A DNA stretch of 64,000 nt from Mycobacterium sp. (GTDB lineage Bacteria; Actinomycetota; Actinomycetes; Mycobacteriales; Mycobacteriaceae). The translations under genes and the position numbers were made by a program. Below are positions 41,883 through 51,280 of this stretch, piece by piece; within the stretch, counting starts at the first letter, position 1; each line of letters starts with the position of its first letter. The stretch lies in contig VEQY01000003.1 in the NCBI GenBank assembly GCA_018882965.1, positions 1 through 64,000 of the forward strand. The letters are read 5' to 3'. The notes under the pieces were generated by a model. The model saw only the letters and a program-made list of their open reading frames with translations. It was not told the DNA's origin and searched no databases.

Positions 41883-41888
41883 TACCCT
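41883..41888 (+). promoter_or_regulatory. -10 element of glmS, probably leaderless
   Basis: TACCCT (41883-41888) ends 8 nt before the GTG start of glmS at 41897, and no Shine-Dalgarno sequence is present. This spacing is typical of leaderless mycobacterial transcripts. Confidence 0.5.
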
Positions 41889-41896
41889 GGTTTCCC

Positions 41897-43765
41897 GTGT
41901 GCGGAATCGTGGCCTACGTCGGTCACCGCCCTGCCCGCGAGGTCGTCGTCGACGCGCTGCGCCGGATGGAATACCGCGGTTACGACTCCTCGGGGCTCGC
42001 GCTGCTCGACGGATCCGGGGGGCTCACGGTCCGGCGCCGCGCGGGCCGGCTGGCCAACCTGGAGGCCGCCCTGGCCGAGACCGATCCCGATGTGCTCACC
42101 GGGACGGCCGGGTTGGGCCACACCCGGTGGGCCACCCATGGCCGGCCCACCGACCGCAACGCTCACCCGCACCGGGATGCGGCGGGCACCTTCGCGGTGG
42201 TGCACAACGGCATCATCGAGAACTTCGCGGCCCTGCGCTACGAACTGGAGTCCGCGGGCGTGGAGTTCACCAGCGACACCGACACCGAGGTGGCCGTCCA
42301 TCTGGTGGCCCGCGCCTACCAGAGTGGGCCAACCGCGGGTGACTTCCCCGCGTCGGTCCGTGCCGTGCTGCGGCGCCTGGAAGGTCACTTCACGCTCGTG
42401 TTCGCCCACGCCGATGACCCCGGCACGATCGTCGCCGCGCGCCGGTCCACGCCGCTGGTCGTCGGGATCGGCGACGGCGAGATGTTCGTCGGTTCCGACG
42501 TCGCGGCGTTCATCGAGTACACCCGCGATGCGGTCGAACTCGGCCAGGATCAAGCCGTGGTGATCACCGCCGACGGCTACCAGATCACCGACTTCGAGGG
42601 CAACGACCAGGCTGACCGTGCCCGTCCGTTCCACATCGACTGGGATCTGTCTGCCGCTGAGAAGGGCGGCTATGACTTCTTCATGCTCAAGGAGATCGCC
42701 GAACAGCCCGCGGCGGTTGCCGACACCCTGCTGGGTCACTTCGTGGACGGCAGGATTGTGTTGGATGAGCAGCGTCTGTCCGATCAGGAGCTGCGCGAGA
42801 TCGACAAGGTGTTCATTGTCGCGTGCGGTACCGCCTACCACGCCGGGCTGCTGGCCAAGTACGCCATCGAGCACTGGGCACGGCTACCGGTGGAAGTGGA
42901 TCTGGCCAGCGAATTCCGCTACCGCGATCCGGTGCTGGACCGGGGCACCCTGGTGATCGCCATCTCCCAGTCCGGCGAGACCGCCGACACCCTCGAAGCG
43001 GTTCGCCATGCCAAGGCGCAGAAGGCGAAGGTACTGGCGGTCTGCAACACCAACGGCAGCCAGATCCCGCGTGAGTCCGACGCGGTGCTCTACACCCGGG
43101 CCGGCCCGGAGATCGGGGTGGCCGCGACAAAGACGTTCCTCGCTCAGGTCGCCGCCAACTACCTCGTCGGTCTGGCGCTGGCCCAGGCGCGCGGCACGAA
43201 GTACCCCGATGAGGTCGAACGCGAATACCGGGAACTGGAGTCGATGCCGGATCTGGTGGCGCAGGTCCTCGGCCATGCCGAAGAGGTCTCCGGGCTGGCT
43301 CGCGGGTTCGCGTCGGCTCCGGCTGTGTTGTTCCTGGGCCGCCATGTCGGCTATCCGGTGGCCCTGGAGGGTGCGCTCAAGCTCAAAGAGCTGGCCTACA
43401 TGCACGCGGAGGGCTTCGCTGCCGGGGAACTCAAGCACGGACCGATCGCGCTGATCGAGGAGGGACTGCCGGTTATCGTCGTCATGCCCTCGCCCAAGAA
43501 CGCGGCAATGCTGCACGCCAAACTGCTGAGCAATATCCGGGAGATTCAGGCACGCGGTGCGGTCACGATCGTGATCGCCGAGGAGGGCGACGAAACCGTC
43601 CGTCCCTACGCCGACTACATTGTCGAGATTCCCTCGGTGTCAACGCTTTTCCAGCCTCTGCTGTCGACTGTGCCGCTGCAGATCTTCGCCGCGGCCGTGG
43701 CGCAGGCCCGTGGCTACGATGTGGACAAACCGCGCAACCTCGCCAAATCCGTCACCGTCGAATAG
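41897..43765 (+). CDS. glmS: Glutamine-fructose-6-phosphate aminotransferase (isomerizing)
   Basis: The 622-residue enzyme begins MCGIVAYVGHRPAREVVVDALRRMEYRGYDSSG; Cys2 becomes the N-terminal glutaminase nucleophile after Met removal. The glutaminase half (GLGHTRWATHGRPTDRNAHPH) is followed by two SIS sugar-isomerase domains (VACGTAYHAGLLAKY; FLGRHVGYPVALEGALKLKELAY) and the C-terminal DKPRNLAKSVTVE. It makes glucosamine-6-phosphate, the first step toward UDP-GlcNAc, feeding GlmM. nnr begins at the base after its stop. Confidence 0.97.
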   Translation: MCGIVAYVGHRPAREVVVDALRRMEYRGYDSSGLALLDGSGGLTVRRRAGRLANLEAALAETDPDVLTGTAGLGHTRWATHGRPTDRNAHPHRDAAGTFAVVHNGIIENFAALRYELESAGVEFTSDTDTEVAVHLVARAYQSGPTAGDFPASVRAVLRRLEGHFTLVFAHADDPGTIVAARRSTPLVVGIGDGEMFVGSDVAAFIEYTRDAVELGQDQAVVITADGYQITDFEGNDQADRARPFHIDWDLSAAEKGGYDFFMLKEIAEQPAAVADTLLGHFVDGRIVLDEQRLSDQELREIDKVFIVACGTAYHAGLLAKYAIEHWARLPVEVDLASEFRYRDPVLDRGTLVIAISQSGETADTLEAVRHAKAQKAKVLAVCNTNGSQIPRESDAVLYTRAGPEIGVAATKTFLAQVAANYLVGLALAQARGTKYPDEVEREYRELESMPDLVAQVLGHAEEVSGLARGFASAPAVLFLGRHVGYPVALEGALKLKELAYMHAEGFAAGELKHGPIALIEEGLPVIVVMPSPKNAAMLHAKLLSNIREIQARGAVTIVIAEEGDETVRPYADYIVEIPSVSTLFQPLLSTVPLQIFAAAVAQARGYDVDKPRNLAKSVTVE

Positions 43766-45199
43766 ATGCTTTCCTACTACACCGCCGAGGTGATCCGGGC
43801 GGCCGAGGCCCCATTGCTGGCAGCCCTGCCCGACGGTGTGCTGATGCGTCGTGCGGCCACCGGGCTGGCCGGCGCGGTCGGCGTCGAGCTGCGCCGCCGG
43901 ACCGGCGGTGTCAGTGGGCGTTCGGTGTGCGCGGTCGTCGGCTCCGGGAACAACGGGGGTGACGCCCTCTGGGCGGGGACGTTGTTGCGCCGCCGGGGCG
44001 CAGCCGCCTCGGCGATCCTGCTCAGCCCCGAACACACCCACCCCGTAGCGCTGCGGGCGTTCCGGCAGGCCGGCGGCCGGATCGTCCAGAGCCCGCCCGC
44101 GGCGACCGATCTTGTACTCGACGGCGTGATCGGCATCTCCGGGAAGGGTCCGCTGCGTCCGGCGGCGGCCGAGGTCTTCGCCGCCGTCGCGGCCGCGGAC
44201 ATCCCGGTGGTGGCCGTCGATGTGCCCAGCGGCATCGACGTGCACACCGGAGAGCAGAGCGGACCGGCCGTGCGGGCAGCGCTGACAGTCACGTTCGGCG
44301 GCCTCAAGCCGGTTCACGCGCTGGCCGACTGCGGGCGGGTGGAACTCGTCGACATCGGGCTGGAGCTGCCCGACAGCGATCTCGTCGGGATGGAGGCTGC
44401 CGACGTTCGAGCCCGCTGGCCGGTTCCGGGGCCGCGCGACGACAAGTACACCCAGGGCGTGGTCGGAATCCTGGCCGGCTCAGCCGCCTACCCGGGAGCG
44501 GCCATCCTGTGCAGCGGCGCGGCGGTGGCGGCCACCTCGGGCATGGTCCGCTACGCGGGCAGCGCGGCGGCGGAGGTGGTGTCGCACTGGCCGGAGGTGG
44601 TTGCGGCGCCCGATGCGGCTGCGGCCGGGCGGGTGCAGGCGTGGGTGGTCGGACCCGGTCTGGGCACCGACGAGACCGCGATGACCGCCCTTGCGTTCGC
44701 GCTCAACTCCGAGCTGCCGGTGATCGTCGACGCCGACGGGCTCACGCTGCTGGCCGCTCACCCGCACCTGGTCACCGGTCGCTCGGCGCCCACGGTGCTG
44801 ACCCCGCATGCCGGGGAGTTCGAACGGTTCGGCCTGGGCCCCGTCGGTGCGGACCGGGTGGCCGCCGCCCGCAGGCTGGCCGACGACACCGGCGCTGCCG
44901 TCCTGCTCAAGGGCAACATCACGGTGATCGCCGACAGCGCACGGTCAGGCCATCGGCGGACGTATCTCAATCCAGCGGGCGGCTCCTGGGCGGCCACCGC
45001 CGGATCCGGCGATGTGTTGAGCGGCATCGTCGGGGCACTGCTCGCCGCCGGCCTGCCCGCGGCCGAGGCCGCCGCCGCGGCGGCCTTCGTGCACGCGCGC
45101 GCGGCGAACGCCTCGGCCGCCGATCCCGGGCCGGTGTCGGTGCCCACGTCGGCGTCGCGCATCCTTGCGCATATCCGATACGCCGTCGCCAATCTGTGA
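43766..45199 (+). CDS. nnr: Bifunctional NAD(P)H-hydrate epimerase/dehydratase
   Basis: The 477-residue product joins the epimerase domain (about 1-215; VVGSGNNGGDALWAGTLL, DGVIGISGKG, VDVPSGIDVHTGE) and the ribokinase-like dehydratase domain (about 220-477; YTQGVVGILAGSAAYPGAA, LTPHAGEFERFG, and the nucleotide-site WAATAGSGDVLSGIVGALLAAG). It repairs hydrated NAD(P)H. It matches Rv3433c and is contiguous with glmS and gadB. Confidence 0.94.
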   Translation: MLSYYTAEVIRAAEAPLLAALPDGVLMRRAATGLAGAVGVELRRRTGGVSGRSVCAVVGSGNNGGDALWAGTLLRRRGAAASAILLSPEHTHPVALRAFRQAGGRIVQSPPAATDLVLDGVIGISGKGPLRPAAAEVFAAVAAADIPVVAVDVPSGIDVHTGEQSGPAVRAALTVTFGGLKPVHALADCGRVELVDIGLELPDSDLVGMEAADVRARWPVPGPRDDKYTQGVVGILAGSAAYPGAAILCSGAAVAATSGMVRYAGSAAAEVVSHWPEVVAAPDAAAAGRVQAWVVGPGLGTDETAMTALAFALNSELPVIVDADGLTLLAAHPHLVTGRSAPTVLTPHAGEFERFGLGPVGADRVAAARRLADDTGAAVLLKGNITVIADSARSGHRRTYLNPAGGSWAATAGSGDVLSGIVGALLAAGLPAAEAAAAAAFVHARAANASAADPGPVSVPTSASRILAHIRYAVANL

Positions 45200-45218
45200 A
45201 CCAACCGAGAGGAAAGCC

Positions 45219-46610
45219 ATGCCGCACGTGAGGTACCGCTCCCCGTCGATCGCCCCGGCCTACACCGGGCGGCTGGCCACCAACCCGATACCGTCGCTGC
45301 GGCTCCCCGACGAAGCGATGGAACCGGCCGCGGCCTACCGCTTCATCCACGACGAACTCATGCTGGACGGCAGTTCCCGGCTGAATCTCGCGACCTTCGT
45401 CACCACCTGGATGGACCCGGAGGCCGAGAGGCTGATGACCGAGACCTTCGACAAGAACATGATCGACAAGGACGAGTACCCGGCGACGGCGGCGATCGAG
45501 TCCCGCTGCGTGGCGATGGTGGCCGATCTCTTCCACGCCGAGAATCTGCGCGACGACGACGCCGCCACCGCCGTCGGCGTCTCGACCATCGGATCCTCCG
45601 AGGCGGTGATGCTCGGCGGGCTGGCGCTCAAGTGGCGCTGGAAGGAGCGCATCGGCGGCCAGGACGCGGATGCCTGGCGCACCCGCAGACCCAACCTCGT
45701 GATGGGCTCCAACGTGCAGGTCGTGTGGGAGAAGTTCTGTCGCTACTTCGAAGTCGAGCCGCGCTACCTGCCCATGGCGGAGGACCGCTATGTGATCACC
45801 CCCGAGCAGGTCGTCGACGCCGTCGACGAGGACACCATCGGCGTCGTGGCCATCCTGGGCACCACCTACACCGGCGAACTGGAGCCGATCGCCGACATCT
45901 GCGCCGCGCTGGACACCGTGGCCAAGGACCGGGGCCTGGACATCCCGGTGCACGTCGACGGGGCCAGCGGAGGATTCGTCGTGCCCTTCCTGCATCCCGA
46001 CCTCAAGTGGGACTTCCGTCTCCCGCGGGTGGCGTCGATCAACGTCAGCGGCCACAAGTACGGACTGACCTATCCGGGTGTCGGTTTCGTGGTGTGGCGC
46101 AACGCCGACCTCCTGCCGGAGGATCTGGTCTTCCGGGTGAACTACCTCGGCGGGGACATGCCGACGTTCACCCTGAACTTCTCCCGGCCGGGAAACCAGG
46201 TGGTCGGTCAGTACTACAACTTCCTGCGCCTGGGCCGCGGCGGTTACACCCAGGTGATGCGGACGCTGTCGGACACCGCCCAGCTGCTGTCCGAACAGCT
46301 GAAGGCTTCCAAGCACTTCGAGATCATCACCGACGGATCGCAGATCCCCGTGGTGGCCTTCAAGCTGTCCGGTGACTTCGGCTACACCGAGTTCGATGTC
46401 TCGGCGGGGCTGCGCACCTACGGCTGGCAGGTGCCGGCCTACACCATGCCGACCGGCGCGGAGGACGTCACGGTGTTGCGGGTCGTCGTTCGCGAGGGGT
46501 TCTCGGCCGACCTTGCGCGTTCGCTGTGGGAGGACCTCAACTCGGTGCTGAGGCACCTCGATGCGATCAAGCCCGAGGGTCACTTCACCGAGGAGCACTT
46601 CGCGCACTGA
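45219..46610 (+). CDS. gadB: Glutamate decarboxylase
   Basis: ATG 45219, with GAGAGGAAAGCC just upstream, gives 463 residues. The PLP-dependent group II decarboxylase has HDELMLDGSSRLNLATFVTTWMDPEAERLM, GSSEAVMLGGLALKW, VDGASGGFVVPF and the PLP Lys280 in NVSGHKYGLTYPG. It converts glutamate to GABA plus CO2, often for acid resistance. It matches Rv3432c. The stop overlaps the convergent dehydrogenase gene by 26 bp. Confidence 0.95.
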   Translation: MPHVRYRSPSIAPAYTGRLATNPIPSLRLPDEAMEPAAAYRFIHDELMLDGSSRLNLATFVTTWMDPEAERLMTETFDKNMIDKDEYPATAAIESRCVAMVADLFHAENLRDDDAATAVGVSTIGSSEAVMLGGLALKWRWKERIGGQDADAWRTRRPNLVMGSNVQVVWEKFCRYFEVEPRYLPMAEDRYVITPEQVVDAVDEDTIGVVAILGTTYTGELEPIADICAALDTVAKDRGLDIPVHVDGASGGFVVPFLHPDLKWDFRLPRVASINVSGHKYGLTYPGVGFVVWRNADLLPEDLVFRVNYLGGDMPTFTLNFSRPGNQVVGQYYNFLRLGRGGYTQVMRTLSDTAQLLSEQLKASKHFEIITDGSQIPVVAFKLSGDFGYTEFDVSAGLRTYGWQVPAYTMPTGAEDVTVLRVVVREGFSADLARSLWEDLNSVLRHLDAIKPEGHFTEEHFAH

Positions 46611-49086
46611 GGGGTGGGCGGACCCGTTCGTTTCCTGGGTCGAACAACGGTCGAAGCGACACCGTGATCGGGTAGATGTCGCCGCCCACGTTGACCTCGT
46701 AGCTACCCGCGCTCAGCCAGTCGCGGGTGACGGCCGTGTCGTCGCCCGAACGCAGATAGCCCAGCCCGACGCTGGTTCCCAGAGCAGCACCCCAGGCCGC
46801 CGAGGTGACCTGCCCGACCGCCGTGCCGTTCCGCAGCATCAGCTCGCCACCCCACAGCATGGGCTCGTCGCTGTCGACGGCGAAGCTCACCAGTCGCCGG
46901 CGCGGTCCCCGCGATCTACTGCGCTGCACGGCGGCGCGACCGAGGAAGTCGACATCGGTGGTGAGCTTGCAGGTGAACAGCAGTCCGGCCTCGACCGGCC
47001 CGTCCGCAGGGGTCAACTCCCGGCCGAAGGCCCGGTACCCCTTCTCCAGACGCATCGACTCGATCGCGTAATAGCCTCCGCGGCCGATGCCCAGCTCCGC
47101 CCCGGCAGCGATCAGGTCCTGGTAGACGCCGACGGCGAATTCGGCGGGAACGTAGATCTCCCAACCTAATTCGCCGACGTAGGTGATGCGCGTCGCGCGG
47201 ACCGTCGCGTGGCCCAGCGCGATCTCACGGCTGGTGGAGAACGGGAAGGCGGCATCGGAAAAGTCGGCGTCGGTGAGTTGGCCGAGCAGGTCCCGCGAGC
47301 GCGGTCCCATCACCCCGAACACCGCCAGTGACGAGGTCACGTCGGTCAACTCGGCCCGGGTACCGGCCGGCATGTTCTTGCGGATGTGGTCCTTGTCCCG
47401 CTCGGTGCTCGCCGCGCCGCTGACGATGAGGAATTCGTCGCGCGCGATGCGGGTAACCGTGACGTCGGCCTCGTAGGTTCCGTGTGCGTTGAGTAAACCG
47501 GTGTACACCGCCGTGCCTGGTGGTACGGCGACATCCGCGGTACACAGCCACTGCAGCGCCGCCTCGGCGTCCGGACCTGCGAGCAGGTACTTGGAGAACG
47601 AGGTCTGGTCGAACACGGTCACCCGCGTGCGGGTGGTGACCTGTTCGGCGGCTGACCAAGCCAGCCAGTTCGGCTTGGCCCAGGAGTACTCGATCCGCGG
47701 CTCGCAGCCCGCCGGAGCGAAGAAGTTGGTCCGCTCCCAGCCCATTTTGCTGCCGAAGTTGGCATTGGCCGCGGCGAGCAGGTCGTGGACGGGCGAGCGG
47801 CGCAGCGGTCGCCCGGTGGTCGGCTCGCGGTTGGGCCAGGGGATCGCGTAGTGCATGCCGAGTACTTCCGAGACACGGTCACGCAGCCAGCCGACGTTGC
47901 CGTGGAACGGCGCGAAGCGCCGGATGTCCACTGTGGTCAGATCGGTGGCCGGGGCACCGTTGACAATCCATTCCGCCAGTGCCCGTCCGGCACCTCCGGC
48001 CGAGGCGATGCCCACGGAGTTGAACCCCGCCGCGACGAAGAAGTTCGCGCACTCGGGGGCCTCGCCGAGGACGAACTGGTTGTCGGGGGTGAAGCTCTCC
48101 GGGCCGTTGTAGAGCTTCTTGCACCCGGTGTGCTCCAGGGCGGGAATCCGCACGATCGCGCTGTCCATCAGCACCCCGAAGTGCTCCCAGTCCTCGTCGA
48201 GCAGCTGGAACTCGAACGGGTAGGGGATCTTGTCGGGCGCCACCCACGGCTTGGCCTGCGGTTCGAAGCCGCCCACCACCAGACCGCCGACCTCCTCCTT
48301 GACGTAGATGTAGCCGTCGGGGTCGCGCAGGACGGGCAGGTCGGGATGCACGCCACGGATGGTCTCGGTGACGACGTAGAAGTGTTCGGCCGAATACAGC
48401 GGAACGTTGACGCCGGCCAGCGCACCCACCTGCTTGGCCCATTGCCCCGCGCAGTTCACCACGACTTCCGCCTCGATGTTGCCGCGGTCGGTGCGTACCC
48501 CTTTGACCCGGCCGCCCGCGGTCTTCACGCCGAGGACGCGCACCCGTTCGAGGATTCGCGCGCCCCGCCGTCGGGCACCCTTGGCCAGGGCCAGCGTCAG
48601 ATCCGTCGGGTTGGCTTTGCCGTCGGCGGGCAGCCAGAGGGCGCCGGTCAGGTCATCGGTGCGCATGATCGGCCAGCGTGCCCCGGCCTGCTCGGCGGTC
48701 AGCAGTTCGCACTCGAGGTCGTAGGCGACCGCGTTGGCCGCGGTGCGCCGCAGCTGGGTCAGGCGGTCGGCGGTGCGGGCGACGGTGATGCCGCCGCACT
48801 GCTTGTAGCCGGTGCTCAGGCCGGTCTCGGCTTCCAACTCCGAGTAGAGCGCGGTGGAGTACTGCACCAGCCGGGTCCCGCTCTCGGTCGGGCGCAGCTG
48901 CCCGACCAGGCCGGCCGCGTGCCAGGTGGTGCCGCACGAAAGCTGGCCCTGCTCAAGCAGCACCACATCGCTTCGGCCGAGTTTGGCCAGGTGGTAGGCG
49001 ACGCTGGTGCCGGCGACCCCGCCACCGATGACGACGATCTCGGCCCGGTCCGGCAGCTGTGAGTCAGACTGCGTTGATTCAAACAC
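46585..49086 (-). CDS. FAD-dependent dimethylglycine/sarcosine dehydrogenase-like protein
   Basis: GTG at 49086, with GAGAGAGG 5 nt upstream, gives 833 residues. An N-terminal DAO-type FAD domain (EIVVIGGGVAGTSVAYHLAKLG; LSCGTTWHAAGLVGQLRP) is followed by an FAO_M segment and a GcvT-like folate-binding region (FDQTSFSKYLLAGPDAEAALQWL; YVGELGWEIYVP) with its C-terminal barrel. This architecture fits oxidative demethylases of dimethylglycine or sarcosine feeding one-carbon units to tetrahydrofolate. It lies 14 bp downstream of the kinase-like gene, suggesting joint work in choline or betaine use. Confidence 0.88.
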   Translation of the reverse strand: MFESTQSDSQLPDRAEIVVIGGGVAGTSVAYHLAKLGRSDVVLLEQGQLSCGTTWHAAGLVGQLRPTESGTRLVQYSTALYSELEAETGLSTGYKQCGGITVARTADRLTQLRRTAANAVAYDLECELLTAEQAGARWPIMRTDDLTGALWLPADGKANPTDLTLALAKGARRRGARILERVRVLGVKTAGGRVKGVRTDRGNIEAEVVVNCAGQWAKQVGALAGVNVPLYSAEHFYVVTETIRGVHPDLPVLRDPDGYIYVKEEVGGLVVGGFEPQAKPWVAPDKIPYPFEFQLLDEDWEHFGVLMDSAIVRIPALEHTGCKKLYNGPESFTPDNQFVLGEAPECANFFVAAGFNSVGIASAGGAGRALAEWIVNGAPATDLTTVDIRRFAPFHGNVGWLRDRVSEVLGMHYAIPWPNREPTTGRPLRRSPVHDLLAAANANFGSKMGWERTNFFAPAGCEPRIEYSWAKPNWLAWSAAEQVTTRTRVTVFDQTSFSKYLLAGPDAEAALQWLCTADVAVPPGTAVYTGLLNAHGTYEADVTVTRIARDEFLIVSGAASTERDKDHIRKNMPAGTRAELTDVTSSLAVFGVMGPRSRDLLGQLTDADFSDAAFPFSTSREIALGHATVRATRITYVGELGWEIYVPAEFAVGVYQDLIAAGAELGIGRGGYYAIESMRLEKGYRAFGRELTPADGPVEAGLLFTCKLTTDVDFLGRAAVQRSRSRGPRRRLVSFAVDSDEPMLWGGELMLRNGTAVGQVTSAAWGAALGTSVGLGYLRSGDDTAVTRDWLSAGSYEVNVGGDIYPITVSLRPLFDPGNERVRPPLSARSAPR

Positions 49087-49100
49087 AAGCGCCTCTCTCG

Positions 49101-50021
49101 TCAGTCGGATGCCTGCGCGGCGATAAGCAGTCCGGCGAAGTGCGGGCTGCGGAACTCCGCGACAGCGGTCTCGAAGCGTTGCATGGCCCAACCCCAGAAG
49201 TCGAAATCCACGGTGCTGGTTGCGTTCTGGATGCACCCCCACAGGGTCCAGCCGTACTTGGCCGCGATTCCCTGCAGCCGAGATCGCGCTGTCTTGTGCC
49301 GCAGCGGCCGCTGGAAGTAGAGGGCGACAAGATGCTCGAGCTGATCGGGGGACAGGTCGCACTCGCTCCAGATGTTGCCCAGCTCGAAGCACGGATCGTT
49401 GTTGCCGGAGTACTCGTAGTCGATCAGCCGTACCCGCTCACCGTCGTCGATGAAGTTCGCGGCCAGCAGGTCGTTGTTGCAGGGGACGGTGGTGGTGTCG
49501 GTCGCCCGCAAAACCCGGCCGATGTCGTCGAACTGGCCGGCGAAGTCGCCGTAGGAGGCGGGCAGTCGGAAACCGCCCTCCTGGACGACGCGCAGGTAGC
49601 CGGGCTGGCGTTCGAACATGTCGAATCGGCCCCGAAACCGTGGACCGCGATGCAGCGTCCGGCACCCGTCCGCCACCCGGGCGAGCACGTCGGGCTTCTG
49701 AAAGTCGGCGTTGGTCAGGGTCGTGCCTTCGAGGAAGCCGACCAGCAGGATGCCCAGGTCGGGGCGATAGTCGATGACCGGGGCCCCGACGCCGGCCCGT
49801 TCGGCGGCCCGGCTGTTGTGGTACTCGCTGGTGCGGTCGATACCGAGCAGTGTCGCTGTTCCCAGATCGCAGCGCGCGACGTAGGACGCCGTGGGCGTGC
49901 TGACCTTGATGTTGCGATTGGTCAGACCGCCGTGCAGTTCCTCCAGCAGGCGCGGCTGGCCCGTCAGGGCCGGGAACTCGTCGAGCAACCGATCCAGGTG
50001 CGGGTCGTTGAGGAACGGCAT
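49101..50021 (-). CDS. Choline/ethanolamine kinase-like phosphotransferase (APH fold)
   Basis: The ATG at 50021 gives 306 residues. The ATP-binding lobe has ELHGGLTNRNIKVSTPTASYVARC. The catalytic loop reads PCNNDLLAANFI and the metal loop VRLIDYEYSGNNDPCFELGN, matching the choline-kinase branch of aminoglycoside phosphotransferases. The Brenner motif His is Asn here (NND rather than HND), while the catalytic Asp is kept. The substrate is inferred as choline or a related alcohol from the adjacent dimethylglycine-dehydrogenase-like gene. It is divergent from alr over 83 bp; an in-frame start at 50117 would reach past the alr start. Confidence 0.83.
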   Translation of the reverse strand: MPFLNDPHLDRLLDEFPALTGQPRLLEELHGGLTNRNIKVSTPTASYVARCDLGTATLLGIDRTSEYHNSRAAERAGVGAPVIDYRPDLGILLVGFLEGTTLTNADFQKPDVLARVADGCRTLHRGPRFRGRFDMFERQPGYLRVVQEGGFRLPASYGDFAGQFDDIGRVLRATDTTTVPCNNDLLAANFIDDGERVRLIDYEYSGNNDPCFELGNIWSECDLSPDQLEHLVALYFQRPLRHKTARSRLQGIAAKYGWTLWGCIQNATSTVDFDFWGWAMQRFETAVAEFRSPHFAGLLIAAQASD

Positions 50022-50104
50022 GCAGGCGTCCTTGCGGTGCCGGGGACGGGCGTCTGAAAGATTAGGCCACTTTTCTGGGACAATCCTGGGCAGGTGAATT
50101 GAAC

Positions 50105-51280
50105 ATGGACACAACATCGCTGGCCGCGGCGACAGCCTCGCAGGTCACACCCGGCGAGGCCGTCATCGATCTGGGTGCCGTCGCGCACAATGTGCGGGTG
50201 CTGCGTGAGCACGCCGGCCCCGCGCAGGTAATGGCCGTGGTCAAGGCGGACGGCTACGGGCACGGGGCCACCGCGGTGGCCCGGGCCGCGCTGGCGGCGG
50301 GGGTTGCCGAGCTGGGAGTGGCGACCGTCGAGGAGGCGCTGGCGCTGCGACGCGACGGCATCACCGCCCCGGTGCTCGCCTGGCTGCATCCGCCGGGCAC
50401 CGACTTCGCGCCCGCTCTGACCGCCGACATCCAGGTCGGGATCTCCTCGGCGACTCAGATCGAGGAGGTGGCCGCTGCGGCTGCGCACACCGGCCGGACC
50501 GCGGAGGTGACCATCAAGGTCGACACCGGACTGAACCGCAACGGGGTCGGCATAAACGAGTACCCGGCCGTGCTCGACGCGCTCGCACGCGCCACCGCCC
50601 ATGGCTCGATCCGGGTTCGCGGCATCATGTCCCATCTGGCCAGCGGCGACGAACCCGACAACCCGCTCAACGATCTTCAGGCCGAGCGGTTCACCGCGAT
50701 GCTCGCCGAAGCCCGCAGGCGGGGCGTGGGCTTCGAGGTGGCGCACCTGTCGAATTCGCCCTCCACGATGACTCGCCCGGACCTTGCTTTCGACATGGTG
50801 CGGCCCGGCGTCGCGGTGTACGGCCTGAGCCCCATTCCGGGCCGGGGAGACATGGGGCTGCGTCCGGCGATGACCCTGAGGTGCCGGGTGGCCATGGTCA
50901 AACGCGTCGCCGCGGGTGAGGGCGTGTCCTACGGCCACGCGTGGGTCGCCGACCGGGACACCACGGTGGCCCTGCTGCCGATCGGGTACGCCGACGGGGT
51001 GTATCGGGGGCTGAGCGGACGGCTGCGCGTCCTGATCAACGGCCGGCTGCGGCCCGGTGTGGGCCGGATCTGCATGGACCAGTTCGTCGTCGACCTCGGC
51101 CCGGGCCGTCCGGACGTCACCGAGGGCGACGAGGCTGTCCTCTTCGGACCGGGCACCGCGGGTGAGCCGACCGCGCAGGACTGGGCTGACCTGCTCGACA
51201 CGATTCACTACGAGGTCGTCACCGGACCGCGCGGCCGGGTCACCCGCGTCTACCGGGAGGACGGCTCCAGTGGCCGGTGA
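50105..51280 (+). CDS. alr: Alanine racemase
   Basis: ATG 50105 gives 391 residues; GCAGGTG lies 8 nt upstream, and TTG 50099 is an alternative. The PLP Lys47 is in [11 protein letters not shown], the second catalytic residue Tyr in [11 protein letters not shown], and [10 protein letters not shown] plus [12 protein letters not shown] follow. It supplies D-alanine for peptidoglycan. A weak -10-like GACAAT lies at 50079-50084. It overlaps the next gene by 11 bp, linking it to the tsa genes. Confidence 0.96.
   Translation: MDTTSLAAATASQVTPGEAVIDLGAVAHNVRVLREHAGPAQVMAVVKADGYGHGATAVARAALAAGVAELGVATVEEALALRRDGITAPVLAWLHPPGTDFAPALTADIQVGISSATQIEEVAAAAAHTGRTAEVTIKVDTGLNRNGVGINEYPAVLDALARATAHGSIRVRGIMSHLASGDEPDNPLNDLQAERFTAMLAEARRRGVGFEVAHLSNSPSTMTRPDLAFDMVRPGVAVYGLSPIPGRGDMGLRPAMTLRCRVAMVKRVAAGEGVSYGHAWVADRDTTVALLPIGYADGVYRGLSGRLRVLINGRLRPGVGRICMDQFVVDLGPGRPDVTEGDEAVLFGPGTAGEPTAQDWADLLDTIHYEVVTGPRGRVTRVYREDGSSGR

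Noticed and set aside
44967-46607. Minus-strand open frame of 546 codons opposite gadB and nnr
   Set aside because: The protein is His/Arg/Gly-rich with no recognisable domain, while gadB and nnr are unmistakable.
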